A stretch of 64,000 bases of DNA from Acanthochromis polyacanthus (GCF_021347895.1 NC_067117.1:31626067-31690066), one strand, 5' to 3'; counted from the stretch's first letter, positions 11,056 through 22,195 are shown. A program made the numbers and translations. Notes: generated by a model from the sequence alone, not told the origin.

Positions 11056-12136
11056 CCTTTTGATACACAACATGGGTCAAGAGATACCCATTTTCCATTG
11101 AATATTGGTCACTTTAGACCAGGGGTCGGCAACCCGCATCTCCGGAGCCGCATGCAGATCTTTCATCCCTCTGTCGCGGCTCCCTGTAACTTTGGAAAAT
11201 AAATAATTAGCAGACTATTTAATTAAAATTTCTTTTATTTTAGATTGCTAATTTTTAAGAATTTAATTCCAAATTTGAAGATTATGGTGAGCTTGTAACA
11301 TCAAAATAAAACGTTTTAAGTTTTTGTCTGTCAAAATATGCGTCCCAGCCGTTAATCTCCAACACTTGCCGGCCTGTGTGTATTCATCTGGAGTCCTGTT
11401 GATCTTTGGATCCCAGTATTTGCTCTACATTCATTCAGCAGCGGTGGGCTACCATTCCTAAATCCTAGCCGTCGCTCCTTCAAATTTCTTTTTTTTTTTT
11501 TATTGTCGCAAATACACCACCGCTGCACGTCTCCGCCTTCACAGCAGAGTGCTGCACTGTGTCGGGTACTCATGAGTACTAAGGTAAACTATGGATAATT
11601 GTCTTGCTCAGTATCCACTCTTTGATATGTCAGGTTAATACGACGTACTCGCGAGAGCACGGCTCAATGTCACGTCCAGCATCCAGGCAGCAGGTCAGAG
11701 AGTCAGAGGAGTGTCATCTTGGAAAATAGGGCAGCAACTTACCGGAGAAAAGTTATTAGCTTAAGGTAAATAGATGAGTAGATTTTACAAGTTAAATAGA
11801 CATTCGCAAAATATTGATTTCCAGCTAACATTACATAACATATGAGGTCCAGGAGCAAAAATGACATTAACCAAGTAAGACCAAGTAAGATTAGTGGTAG
11901 GACACAATTAAAAAAATGAATCTACCTAATTAGAGGCTTTGTAATTAATTAATCACGACTGATTAACAAGGACATAGAGGTACAAAAGCGATATATGCAG
12001 TGTTGTCTTCATTTTAAATGCCAAAAGGATTTTGCGGCTCCCGGTGTTTTCTTTTCTGTGGGAAACGGGTCGAAATGGCTCTTTGAGTGTTAAAGGTTGC
12101 CGACCCCTGGTCTAGACCATGTTGTGCATCAAATGG
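11056..12136. mobile_element. Tiny piggyBac-like TTAA element, split by a hAT element
   Basis: It is flanked by TTAA at 11052-11055 and 12137-12140. Its 19-bp inverted ends are CCTTTTGATACACAACATG and CATGTTGTGCATCAAATGG (two mismatches). Without the hAT element inside it is only about 83 bp. The TTAA duplication and CC...GG termini fit the piggyBac superfamily; no transposase remains. Confidence 0.7.
11120..12109. mobile_element. Non-autonomous hAT transposon
   Basis: The termini are CAGGGGTCGGCAACC and GGTTGCCGACCCCTG. The 8-bp flanks CTTTAGAC (11112-11119) and GTCTAGAC (12110-12117) agree at six of eight positions and fit the hAT target preference (TCTAGA core). Subterminal GGAGCCGCATG and TTGCGGCTCC sequences are typical of this repeat type. 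No transposase frame is present in about 990 bp. Confidence 0.85.
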
Positions 12137-12298
12137 TTAAAAATCAGTCGTTTCCATCTAGAATTGTCATTTACCACATTTACAATGTCTAGACTGTATT
12201 TCTGATTAATTTGATGTCATCTTCATTGGAAAAAAAAAGATTTTTCTTTCAAAAATAAGGACACTTCTAAGTGACCCCAAACTTTGAACAGTAGTGTA

Positions 12299-13397
12299 GG
12301 TATTCTTAAAAAGTCAAGATGAACAAGGATGTTGAACTTTAAGATCTGTGTAGAAAAATGAAGATCCCACACAGAATGGGATCATCCAAGGAACAGCAAT
12401 ACCATCTTCTATAAGAACCTATTGGTCAGTAGGTTTTGATTTGTTATCTTGAGCATTACCTGCTCTGGAGATGTTTAGGTGTTTAGCGATGGTGCAGCAG
12501 AAACAAAGCGGGGAACCTCAAGTTACCTCAATAATCTCAAATCCTAAGTGTAGCTGCTCCTAGGCACCTCAGAACATGGCCTCCAGTCGAAAGATTCGAG
12601 GACAAACTAGGCATCGAGTCTTTTCTTCCCTCCATTTTTTCTTTCCTTACAGTGATTTATTTGTACACAATGACGATATGATGGAGACAAGTGGCTGCTC
12701 AGAGCCAGTAACAAGATAAGTGACTGGACCATCTAACTGGCAGCCAAGGAGATCATATAACTCCTCACGACTGTGTGTGTGAGTCTCTGTACAGAATATG
12801 AGAAGGCATCATGACAGTCAGTGTTCTCACTCAGAAACAACCGATACCACGCCACTCTCTCCTTTTATCTCTCTCGTGACATTTCTTTTTTTTCCTCCAG
12901 CTCTCTCTGATCACTCTTTTTTTCCTTTTTCTAATCACATTCTCTGGCTCCCTCTCTTTTTCCTCTCACCCTATCAGTTCCTTTCACACAGTCTCACCCC
13001 CCCCACACATGACGGTGGCATAATTTAACACCCACCGAAGCCAGATCATGTTAGCAGGTTGCCTCGCTGGTACAGTACTGTGTGTCCCATTGTGCTTCCA
13101 TCGTTGCCAGCAGCAGTAACAAAGATCAAAATCATCACACAGATCTTGTCTACAGTTCACACAAGGTTCTCTGTTTAGGAAGGAACACTGAGGCCTGCAG
13201 GGACAAACAAAAACCCTCCCAAGACGACTCGATTCTGATTTTTGACATTTACTTCCTCCATAGTAGGAGCAGAAATCACAAGAAGTTAGATTCCTCCAAG
13301 AGAGTGTATTCTGGAAAACATCCAGGTGCCTGCAAAGACTCTTGAATTTAACCTCATATGACACCTTTGGGATGAAACTGTAACATCCAACATCAAT
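12299..13397. other. No recognisable feature
   Basis: It includes a pyrimidine-rich stretch (12840-13000) and several overlapping short frames on both strands, none with family resemblance. Confidence 0.4.
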
Positions 13398-13548
13398 GGG
13401 TCACGTGATGACACCGAGCAAGATGGCTGCTTAAGTTTGAGGCTCGGCTTCCACCGCTTTTAATTTTCTGTTTACTACCAGCGTCCGTTGATCCACTGGC
13501 TTATTCCTTGTTCCTGCCAGGTTCAGTTCCTCTGTGCTTCTGGTCGAC

Positions 13549-14441
13549 ATGCCAAATTCTTGGAAAACAGTCAATACCTCGCCTCAGCAACAGACGAGTG
13601 GCAAGGCTAATGCTAACTCGAACGCTAGCAACAGAGCTAATCCAGCATCGTTTTCTGAGGATATTAGCGGGGCTGGTATGGAGCAGACGTCTAACGCCAT
13701 GATTCTGCAACTGCTCCAAAAGGTGTCAGACGACCAAAGTAAGTTGGTCGATGATCAAAACAGGCATTTTGCTGATAGAAAGAACTGTCCGATACGAGAA
13801 GAGTGGTGTCGGCGGTTGAAGCGAAGCTTGCTGACATGCTAACGCGACTAACTGAGGCCGAGGCCCGAATAGATATGCTGGAGGAGGCTGAAAGGCAGCG
13901 CTGTGATTCTTCGTCAGCTCTGGCCTCTGAGGTGGAAGAGCTGAGCTCCAGATTGTCAGAGTATGAGGACAGAGACAGACGGGTGAACCTTCGCATCTAC
14001 GGTTTTCCTGAACACGCAGAGAATAAGGACGCCATGTCCTTCTTGAGGAAAGTTTTGCCGGAGGTTCTGGAGACAGACTTTGGTGGCGGCCTGGATCTCG
14101 AGACAGCGCACTGGTCTCCCCTGCCGATCAAGCCTGGAGGACCACCGAGGCCGTTCATAGTTCGCTTTTTGAGATTTCAGCAGAAGGAGCTGGTGAGACA
14201 ATGTACCAGGGAAATCGGTGATGTGCACTGGAACAACCACAAGATAAGCTTCTACCAGGACTTTTCCAGAGCTACACAGGGATGACGACATGCGTTCCTG
14301 AAGTGCAAGCGTCTGCTGCATGCGGCCAAGATCCAATTCGGGCTCGGATATCCGGCGGTGCTGTCTTTTACAACTCCTGCGGGGATCAAACATCGCTTCG
14401 AGGACCCGAAGAAAGCTCTTCAGTGCATCAAAAACGTATAA
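13549..14441 (+). pseudogene. LINE ORF1 (L1-type RNA-binding protein), frameshifted
   Basis: ORF1p of L1-like elements is a coiled-coil trimer that coats LINE RNA. Here the start is MPNSWKTVN at 13549. The N-terminal part is Ser/Asn/Gln-rich. A frameshift near 13770 moves to the frame containing a heptad-rich coiled coil (KLADMLTRLTEAEARIDMLE, about 13830-13890). This is followed by an RRM-like segment, RRVNLRIYGFPEHAENKDAM (from about 13978), then FIVRFLRFQQKE. A TGA at 14283 truncates the frame. A shifted frame continues the C-terminal domain (FLKCKRLLHAAKIQFGLGYP) to a TAA at 14439-14441. The order coiled coil, RRM, C-terminal domain matches the family. Confidence 0.85.
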
Positions 14442-15537
14442 ATGATGCCAGTGTGCTTCTCCCCCCACTCCTTCTCATCTTAAGCTCGGTTATATGTCAG
14501 CAAGGTGATTATATTTACTTCTGTATTAAGAGACATTTTTGGAGTAAGTTAAGTTTAGATATGTTTAAACAGGAGTATTTGTTTGTGTTCTGAGTGTAGT
14601 ACTTTCAACAATGTAAGTAATCTACCTCCATGACGAGGTTTTGCATGTTACTCTGTTCTGTTCTTTCTTTTAATATTTTGATAACAGAGTCCTTTCTTTA
14701 GTATATGTACATGCTTAAGTTTTTATTCTGTCATGCTTTGGAAGCTAATATCTCAGGTTCGTTCCAGAAACTCTTACCTTTAACTGTTATAATGAAGAGG
14801 TGTACAATTTGGATGCTGTTAGTAACTTCGCACATCTTAAAGCTCTTGGTGGAGTCATCTCGGTTAGGTGGCCGGACAGCCCTAAGTTATTTTTCTTTAG
14901 TCTGACTTATTACACAGGGATGTTGGGTAGGATTTGGTCTCCTCACATCTCTTTTTGTTAATAATGTTTTGTTTAGTTCTTAGTTTTTTTTAATGTTGGG
15001 GTTCATTGGTATTATTTAGAATCCAGGCCTTTACCTAGTCTACATGAAGGTTGTTTTTTTCTGTAAAATAACCTATGACAGGTCTTAACTTGATTTCCAT
15101 TAATGTGAGGGGTCTTAATATTCCGCATAAAAGGACCACCATACTGGAATTTTTAAGGAGGAAAGATGTGGACGTGGCAATGATTCAGGAATCTCATCTA
15201 TTACTAAAGGATATTAATCGATTTTCCAATAAGTTCTACCATTGCATCACTTCGTCATCTGCTGTGACAAAATCCAAAGGTGTTATGGTTATATGTAAAC
15301 GTATCTTAAGGTGTGATCTGATTGGATCTTGGGCGGACACTGAGGGATGGGTGGCCATTGCAAAAACTAGAATAGCAGGTAAAAATATTGCTTTTGTTTC
15401 AGCTTATGCTCCTAAAACATACGACGCTACCTTTTACAACACACTAACAACTTCGCTACTTGAGCTTTCTGGCTTTTTTGTGTGTGGTGGGGGCAGACTT
15501 TAATGCAGTTTGGGACAGTGGCCTGGATCATTCGGGT

Positions 15538-16625
15538 TAAGGGTGACCATATTCTGTTTCTCTGACAAGAGGACACACTTCCAGCTCGCGCGCGAAAAAT
15601 TTTGGGGGGGCTGAAAACATAGTGAGTTTGAAACATGTGCTTTAAACTCAGTTAAACAGATATTCTGAATTCCACAGAAAATAACACTTTACCTGGATAT
15701 ACAGAAAAATAGCCCAAAACACTCACAAACAGTTGCTTTATAAATAATATATTTATTAAATTAAAGCAATTCTCCTAAACAATATAATCAGTCACATACA
15801 AATATGGCATGCTCTAGTCTTTAATAGTTATTGACTCAAGTTGTGTAGGAACACATGTATTCAGATGTTTAACAAAATAAGAAATAATCATCTCTCTTAA
15901 GTCTGACACTTACACCTTAGTTAGGAAAAGTGAGGTAGAGTACCATTCTTCAAAATAACCTCCCAATTATCAATTATGTAAAAATAGAAATAATGCCTCA
16001 AAATATTAAACAAAAAGAAAAAGAGAGGTAGCCTATTCTTCAATGTTCAGTTAGCCCATTCTTCAAAATAATGTGTCTAATGGCAAATGAAAAAAATATA
16101 GAAATAATGCCAAAAGTCAACAGTCCTTTTTTTCCTTCTTTTTCCTTTTCTTATTAGCTACAGAGACATAAGTCCCAGCTTTGCAGACTGTACATTCTGC
16201 CTCCCATTTGACACGACCCGGACGAAAACAGGGGTACTTTTTTCGCATTTCATCAGTGAAATGACATTTGCGTTTCAGCATTTTCTTTCGGTTCGAGTGC
16301 TCACTCGCAGTGTGCCTACCTGCCTGTCAGCCTGCGAGGAAGCGAATCTCCAGCGCCATGGCGCTTCAGAGACGCGGCGCTGGCGCTCCGCAGCGTGTGC
16401 AGTGGAAATTGTCTGATAGAAGAGAATGGGTTCAAAGTGCTGCGCAGTACGATTCAAGAGCGCGGCGCGGCGCGGCGCGGCACGGCGCGGTGGTTTCGCG
16501 TTATGTGGAATTTAGGGGATCAAAAACCCGGACATTTGAAGGACTTTTATAAACGCTGGCCGGACAGGCCGGACAGTCTCTCAAAAGAGGACATGTCCGG
16601 GCAAAAGAGGACGTATGATCACCCT
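15538..16625 (-). mobile_element. hAT-type element inserted in LINE ORF2
   Basis: It is bounded by a perfect 8-bp target-site duplication, ATTCGGGT (15530-15537 and 16626-16633). The termini TAAGGGTGACCATA and TATGATCACCCT are inverted repeats. The subterminal GGACATGTCCGGGCAAAAG and AGAGGACACAC sequences are typical of this fish repeat. It carries the first bit of a transposase on the minus strand (16117-16281). The CpG-rich GCGCGG run at about 16459-16490 stands out from its AT-rich surroundings. Confidence 0.85.
16117..16281 (-). pseudogene. Transposase N-terminal remnant, 54 residues
   Basis: The minus-strand frame starts at ATG 16281 and ends at TGA 16117-16119. It reads MLKRKCHFTDEMRKKYPCFR, then VKWEAECTVCKAGTYVSVAN, then a lysine-rich end. 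The layout (basic start, E-x-x-K-K-Y-P, then C-x-x-C) resembles the first zinc-binding segment of BED/hAT-type transposases or host genes derived from them. The second half of the finger and the catalytic region are absent. It lies inside the hAT-like element and supports that classification. The call is by motif layout only. Confidence 0.55.
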
Positions 16626-19041
16626 ATTCGGGTGGGCTCGAGAAAAGAGACCAGTTTTTGGCTTCAGGGGCTTTGCGTCAGTGGGCATCTGATATTGGTG
16701 TTATTGATATATGGCGTTTTATGAACCGATATCCCAGAAAGATTTTTCTTTCTTCTCTGCAAGACATAAATCCTTTGCAAGACTGCATTTTATTTTTGCC
16801 TCCAAAGAGCTGTTCGGTAACATACACATCTCTCATCATATACCAATTACATGAACCGATCACAAACCCATCTTTTGCTCAGCTACTATTCGTGAGATTT
16901 CAACTAAGGCACCGAGGTGGCGCTTCAATACTTCCTTATTACTGGATGAGTCCTTTATTCTTCAATTTAAAGTAAACCTGGAGGAATTTCTAAGGTTTAA
17001 TGTAGGATCGGTCTCTGACCCCAGAATTTTGTGGGAGGCTGTAAAGGGATTTATAAGAGGCAACTCTACTCTGTATGCCTCTACACAGAAGAAAAAGCGA
17101 GCTGCTAAATTACATGCTTTGGAATCTAAATACGCAGTGTTAGATGCCTCACTTCAACAAAATTTCTCTGAAGCTACTGCACTTCAGAAAGAAATCATAA
17201 AAAAAGAAATTAACGCGCTTTTGAGACGCCAATTAGAATTTTTAATGCATAAAACGAGACAAACTTATTACTTCAGCTCCTCAAGACCCAGTCGTCTGCT
17301 TTCTATGAAACTTAGGGCTGATGAGCATTTTGCAGACATCTTTTGCGTTAGAGATGCTGATGGCGTTGTGCAATCAGACCCTAAATGTGTAAATGCTACT
17401 TTTGCCAGCTTTTACCAAACACTATATAAAACAGAAGCTGTTTGCAACGAATTGTCCTGCAAGACTTTTCTAGATCAGGTGCAATTAAGTCACTTGTCTG
17501 TGAATGAATCTAAATCTTTGGACAGTCCCATAACTATTCAGGAATGTGAATCTGCCATAAGAAGTATGCCAAAAGGTAAATCGCCAGGCCCAGATGGAAT
17601 CCCTCCGGAGTTTTATTTAACTTTTTGGTCCTTATTAAGCCCTTTATTGATTGACATGTTTCAGTTCTCGGTTAAGGTTGGTTCTTTTTCTAGGGATATA
17701 AACTTGGCCTTGATTTCACTGCTTCTTAAAAAAGGTAAAGACCCAGTAGAGTGTCCAAGCTACAGGCCCATTTCTCTCTTAAATGCCGATTCGAAGATAT
17801 TTGCAAAGATTTTAGCCCACAGATTGCAAAGCTTCATGCCTAGCCTAGTGCATTGTGACCAAACAGGTTTTATAAAATCAAGGCTTGCCTCCGACAACGT
17901 TAGGAGGCTGCTACATGTCATTGATCAGGCTCAAGATTTAAACTCCCTGTTAGCAATTCTTTCTTTGGACGCTATGAAGGCCTTTGACCGCTTGGAATGG
18001 CCCTACTTGTGGTTGGTACTTGAAGCAATGGGGTTTGGCCCTCAGTTTATAAATATAGTTAAAATGTTATATAAAAATCCTTCAGCTGTGGTTCTTACTG
18101 ACAGACATAGCTCTTCCCCCTTGTCTGTTTCAAGGGGCTCGAGACAAGGATGTCCATTGAGTCCTCTGTTGTTTGCGCTCTCTATGGAGCCTCTTGCACA
18201 ATTAATTCGTAGCTCTCCTATGATCTCACCTATATCTATTAAGGGCACACATCACCATATATCGTTATATGCCGATGATGTTTTATTATACATTAGCAAC
18301 CCATCTCAATGTATTCCAAACATACTGTCTGTATTTGAACAATATGGCAAGGTCTCTGGTTTCAAGATAAATTGGCAGAAATCAGCTTTGCTCCCACTGA
18401 ACCAGGCGATGAGTTGCACCCCCGTCCCTCCCTCCATCCCTGTTGTCTCACACCTTACTTACTTGGGTATTGAAATCTTTTCCTCCATACAATCAATTAT
18501 TAAACACAACTTTAACGGTATGCTCAACAAGATTATTTCAGATTGTGAAAGATGGTCCAAGTTACAAAGCTCACATAGGGGCCGGATAGCCACAGTGAAG
18601 ATGAACATCTTGCCAAGGGTAAATTTCATCAGCCTTATACAGCCCTCTTTCTCCACCCTCACAGTATTGGCATAAATTACAGTCGGCTATAACAAAATAT
18701 ATCTGGAACGGCAAGCGTTCCCTGACTAAACTCTCAACAATGCAGCGTCAAAGACAAGCCGGTGGCCTTTCTCTTCCTAATTTTGAATATTACAACTGAG
18801 CATTCACTCTTAGACCCTTGTTAACCTGGCTCCAACCAAATATTGAGGTGTCATGGCGGCCATTAGAGGAGAAACTTGCTGGCTGTCATTCCCTTAAAAG
18901 TTTTTTGTTCTAAGGTATTTCTGCTAATATATGTTGCCGTGGGTTCGGCCCTATCATTTCGTATTTGCTCTCAGTGTGGAAAAAGGCAGAAAAATTTAGT
19001 GGCTGCCTCTCTTCATGGTATTCACAAACTCCTTTGTTTAA

Positions 19042-19578
19042 CCCTTTAAGCTTCAGTCAATTCCAGCCGTTTTCAGTACAAAAAATCGCTAATATTCTAT
19101 TTTTAAATAAAAAAAATTACGAAAAATACGGGGAATATTGAACGCGCATCGGGAGGTGCATTTCCTTGAAAACGACCGATTCGGGGATTTTATACCGACT
19201 TCAGGACATGTTTTGGATAAAATAGTTTACTGGCTTGTGTCATCTGATGTAAAAGGTTGGATTATGGCCGTTTTTTGTGGAATCTTTTTTTTTGTGTGTA
19301 ATAATAAACCCGGAAATGTGAGTCGCGCTGTGTGCTTTGAAGCCGTGTATAGAGAACGGATGGATGAATATTTGTTTTTGTCGGACAAATGTGTTTTTCT
19401 CACCCGCTGTGGTAATCGCATCTGAAAGTGGTTTATACCGGCGGATTCATGAGAATCTAAGCTTTCCATCGGTGTATAGTGTTTGTATAATCGCGTTTGC
19501 ACCCGTCGGACATTCTTGAAATTTCTATGCAAATTAGTAGGTGTACCGCCGGCGGTACACTGAAGCTTTAATGAAAGG
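19042..19578. mobile_element. piggyBac-like non-autonomous element inserted in LINE ORF2
   Basis: The left junction is TTAA (19038-19041) followed by CCCTTTAAGCTTCAGT. The right end is ACTGAAGCTTTAATGAAAGG followed by TTAC. The ends are imperfect inverted repeats sharing AAGCTTCAGT. LINE homology resumes right after. The TTAA/TTAC flanks fit piggyBac, with one flank mutated. No transposase is seen. A perfect 20-bp palindrome, GTGTACCGCCGGCGGTACAC, lies at 19541-19560. Confidence 0.65.
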
Positions 19579-20060
19579 TTACTAATTAATGACAAACCCA
19601 TTTGTTTTTCTTTCTGAGAGAGTAAGGGCATAGCTACACTTGGGGATATTTTTGGTGAAGAGGGCTTATTTTCTTTTCAGAATTTATGTGACAAATATAA
19701 TATATCCTGCAAAACCTTTTTTTTTCTTTCTACAACTAAGATCAGCCATGTTTGCCAATAAGATCCCATTACATGTTTCACTTCCATCACACCCTCTATA
19801 TAAAATTATATCTGCTTCTAAAGGTGCTAGAGGTCTTGTTTCTAGAATTTATGACTTTTTGTTACAACATGCTTATAGGCCCCTCCATCTAGATTCTGTT
19901 TGGAGAGCAAATGCCTCTGATATGAGCTGCACCCTTGATTGGGATAAAGTCTGGCTTAATGTTGGCCTTGCCTCAAGGAACCCTTACCATCAACAAATTC
20001 ATTTCAACTTTATACATAGGTTATATTTAACACCCAGGAAATTACACAAAATGAAGTTAA

Positions 20061-20282
20061 AGGGGAACTTTGTTTTTTTCAACCTGGGTCTGTTTCCATA
20101 TGTAATTTCATACATGTGAGTGATGGAGAAATGAATTTTCGACTTAGCTCCAGTATTTTGCCAGGCATGCAGCTTAGCAGCTCAGCTAGCGAAAAGTATG
20201 GGACAGCTGGCCCCCCCGCGTCAAAGTCTGCCCTAACGTGCTTTTGCCCCACACTGACCGGCTCAGATAGTCTCCATGAATG
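20061..20282. repeat. Unclassified repeat starting AGGGGAACTTTG after TTAA
   Basis: It replaces the 3' end of the L1-type LINE, starting at TTAA (20057-20060). It includes CAACCTGGGTCTG, GCATGCAGCTTAGCAGCTC and a CCCCCCC run. It runs directly into the fold-back at 20283. No coding potential is seen. I cannot place it in a superfamily. Confidence 0.5.
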
Positions 20283-20533
20283 TCCCACAACATACTAGAG
20301 ATGAGAAGTGAACGAAAACCTCCACATTACCTTGCGATCGCTCTTTGTTGTGGTCTGTATCCAAATCTGAGGACGCTAGAACGCAAATCTCGTTTTGGCG
20401 CGAGCTCTCGCATGATTTCGGAACGAGATTTGCGTTCTAGCGTCCTCAGATTTGGATACAGACCACAACAAAGAACGATCGCCAGGTAATGTGGAGGTTT
20501 TCGTTCACTTCTCATCTCTAGTATGTTGTGGGA
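20283..20533. repeat. Near-perfect 112-bp inverted repeat (fold-back)
   Basis: The left arm is 20283-20394 and the right arm 20422-20533, equal in length and differing at only two positions that I can see. They are separated by a 27-bp loop. The two similar frames here (20280-20489 plus, 20327-20515 minus) are mirror images of this palindrome, not genes. The junction on the right is with a MITE lacking its left part. Confidence 0.9.
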
Positions 20534-20731
20534 TGTTCCTCTGTACCCCTATGGAGATATTCCATTAAAAATCAGCTGTTTCCAGCTAGAATAGTCATTT
20601 ACCACATTAACAATGTCTAGACTGGATTTCTTTTTAATTTAATGTCATCTTCATCTGAAAAAAAATCTGCTTTTCTTTCAAAATTACATTTGACATTTCT
20701 AAGTAACCCCAATCTTTTGAACGGTAGCGTA
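20534..20731 (+). mobile_element. TACACTACC-family MITE, copy 6, left part missing
   Basis: It begins in the middle at TGTTCCTCTGTACCCC and runs to a normal right end, ACGGTAGCGTA. The fold-back ends exactly at its left breakpoint. Confidence 0.85.
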
Positions 20732-20905
20732 CCATTCAATTCTATTAAAAATCTGCCGTTTCCAGCTAGAATAGTCATTTACCACATTAACAATGTCTAG
20801 AGTGTATTTGTGAGTAATTTAATGCTATCTTCATTGAAAACAATCTGCATTCCTTTCAAAAATAAGGACATTTCTAAGTGATCCCAAACTTGAAATGGTA
20901 GTGTA
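20730..20905 (+). mobile_element. TACACTACC-family MITE, copy 7, internally deleted
   Basis: Ten bases of left end (TACCATTCAA) join directly to the right third of the element (ATTAAAAATCTGCCG) and the end GGTAGTGTA. It lies tandem to copy 6, sharing the TA. Confidence 0.8.
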
Positions 20906-22195
20906 AATATTAGTTTGATGATCTGGTACATTTAAGGGTGAGACGTGCAAAAATAGAAGATACCGGGCAAAGGGGGCAGATGCTATTTCACAGCTCTGTA
21001 CTTAAACGAAGCATTGCGGCATCACCCTTCACCTGGGGGCACGTTCATTAAAAACAAACAATGAAAGGATTTTATATATAAGAGAGTTTTCCAGTAAATC
21101 TGCTGTATTTTTCCACTTTGAAAACACAACCAAAGTGGCCCAGCTGTCGCTGAGGCAGAATAATAATTAGGGCAGACCGCTCAGAGAGAGACCATTAATC
21201 TAAATCTTGGAGACCAACAACAGAGTAACCTTTCATCCAAAACCTGACAGGGTGTCCAACCTAATGCCCTCCGACTCTCGCTGCAGCAGGGGGAATTAAC
21301 AGCAGCTTACCTCTCAGTTTGGGCTTCCTGTGTTAAAAGCTCTTTCCCACAGGTGAGACTGAAACCTGCAAGACAGGACAAAGCCAAATGATTTTTATTT
21401 TGCTGAGTGCATATGCGAGGGCTCTTGCACAAAAAACTGAACAAATAAGCTCAAACTGAAGAGATTTTTTGTGCCAAACCAGCATTCAACACGTGTTATA
21501 CTGTTACATTCAGTCTGTCACCAAAGAAAAGGTACAGTTATCTGTGATACATGCATGTTTCTGGTTTGCCTGTTCTTCTTCTTCCTGTAATGCAGCACAA
21601 AGATAAAGCACTAACAGTGTCAATGTTTGGGTTATTCCCCTAAAGTTCTTCTTTTTTCCCCTCCATTGTTTAGAGATATAACAAAGCTTAATACTTCAAT
21701 CAAACAGAGTATGTTGTGAAAACTGAGCAAAGAACACCTCAAGCTGGAAAGCCATCCCTGCCCTGACTATTGTTCTGGGAACTTAAGTCTGATAAATGAC
21801 AGTTTACATTGTTTTTGATACATTACTGTCCAAAAGGCAAATGCAATAACTGAAGTAACATGGGGTCAGTTTGTGTCATTTCAGATAAATGTGTTGCTCC
21901 ATTATCGAAGATTTCATTCAGAGTTAACTTAGTTGTTATTCTGGACCCCAAACTAAGTTGTATAAAATGTTTTGGCTGAATTTTCAGAATTTCACAAGTG
22001 TCAGAGTCAAGTGTTTGCAATTTCACCCTCAAATATATCAATTGGTATTGCAAAGAGGGTTGTAGGGAGCGCTGTGAGGCAAGTGGAGGACAAACATGCT
22101 GACATTAAAAAAATAGCTAGAAAATTGGAAGCTTTTAAACAAATAGCAGATCTCCAGAAGTAAGTCAAAGAAACAGAAGTAGCAAGGAGGAAAAA
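20906..22195. other. No recognised gene; one exon-like frame at 21972-22163
   Basis: Mostly non-coding. The 63-residue plus frame at 21972-22163 ends in a charged, probably helical stretch (RQVEDKHADIKKIARKLEAF). It reads into CCAGAAGTAAGTC, which contains a consensus 5' splice donor (GTAAGT). I do not recognise the protein, and its start region overlaps a non-informative minus frame. It could be a decayed exon or chance. Confidence 0.25.

Larger units (their letters stand above)
10862..12298 (+). mobile_element. TACACTACC-family MITE, copy 5, split by nested insertions
   Basis: The outer halves (10862-11055 and 12137-12298) join into one MITE with ends TACACTATTG and AGTAGTGTA. Inside it sit a TTAA-flanked element and, inside that, a hAT element, giving a clear three-layer order of insertion. 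Confidence 0.9.
15075..20056 (+). pseudogene. LINE ORF2 (endonuclease and reverse transcriptase), interrupted
   Basis: ORF2p nicks target DNA and reverse-transcribes LINE RNA at the nick. The N-terminal APE-type endonuclease starts at 15075 (LNLISINVRGLNIPHKR, then IQESHL, SAYAP) and is cut by the hAT element at 15538. After 16626 it resumes (ADFNAVWDSGLDHSG can be read across the insertion site). The main uninterrupted frame is 17029-18675 (548 residues): KSPGPDGIPPEFY, YRPISLLN, LSLDAMKAFDRLEW (Asp about residue 314), SRQGCPLSPLLF (about 372), and YADDVLLY (about 414, the catalytic pair). A stop follows at about 18675. Remnants of the C-terminal region are at 18680-19037 and 19640-20056 (RSAMFANKIPLHVSLPS and HQQIHFNFIHRLYLTPRKLH). 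The catalytic residues of the reverse transcriptase are intact, but the protein as a whole is not. Confidence 0.9.
13398..20060 (+). mobile_element. L1/Tx1-type LINE, near full length but interrupted and 3'-truncated
   Basis: This is an autonomous-type non-LTR retrotransposon with a short 5' UTR, ORF1, a spacer and ORF2 (endonuclease, reverse transcriptase, C-terminal region). It is interrupted by a hAT element at 15538-16625 and a piggyBac-like element at 19042-19578. It ends at TTAA (20057-20060), where an unclassified repeat begins, so the ORF2 zinc-knuckle end, 3' UTR and tail are missing. Both frames carry frameshifts or stops, so it is dead. The 5' boundary is estimated from where L1-like GCAAGATGGC leader sequence starts. 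Confidence 0.85.

Noticed and set aside
20280..20515. Two similar proteins encoded on opposite strands
   Set aside because: They arise from the two arms of one inverted repeat and carry no independent coding signal.
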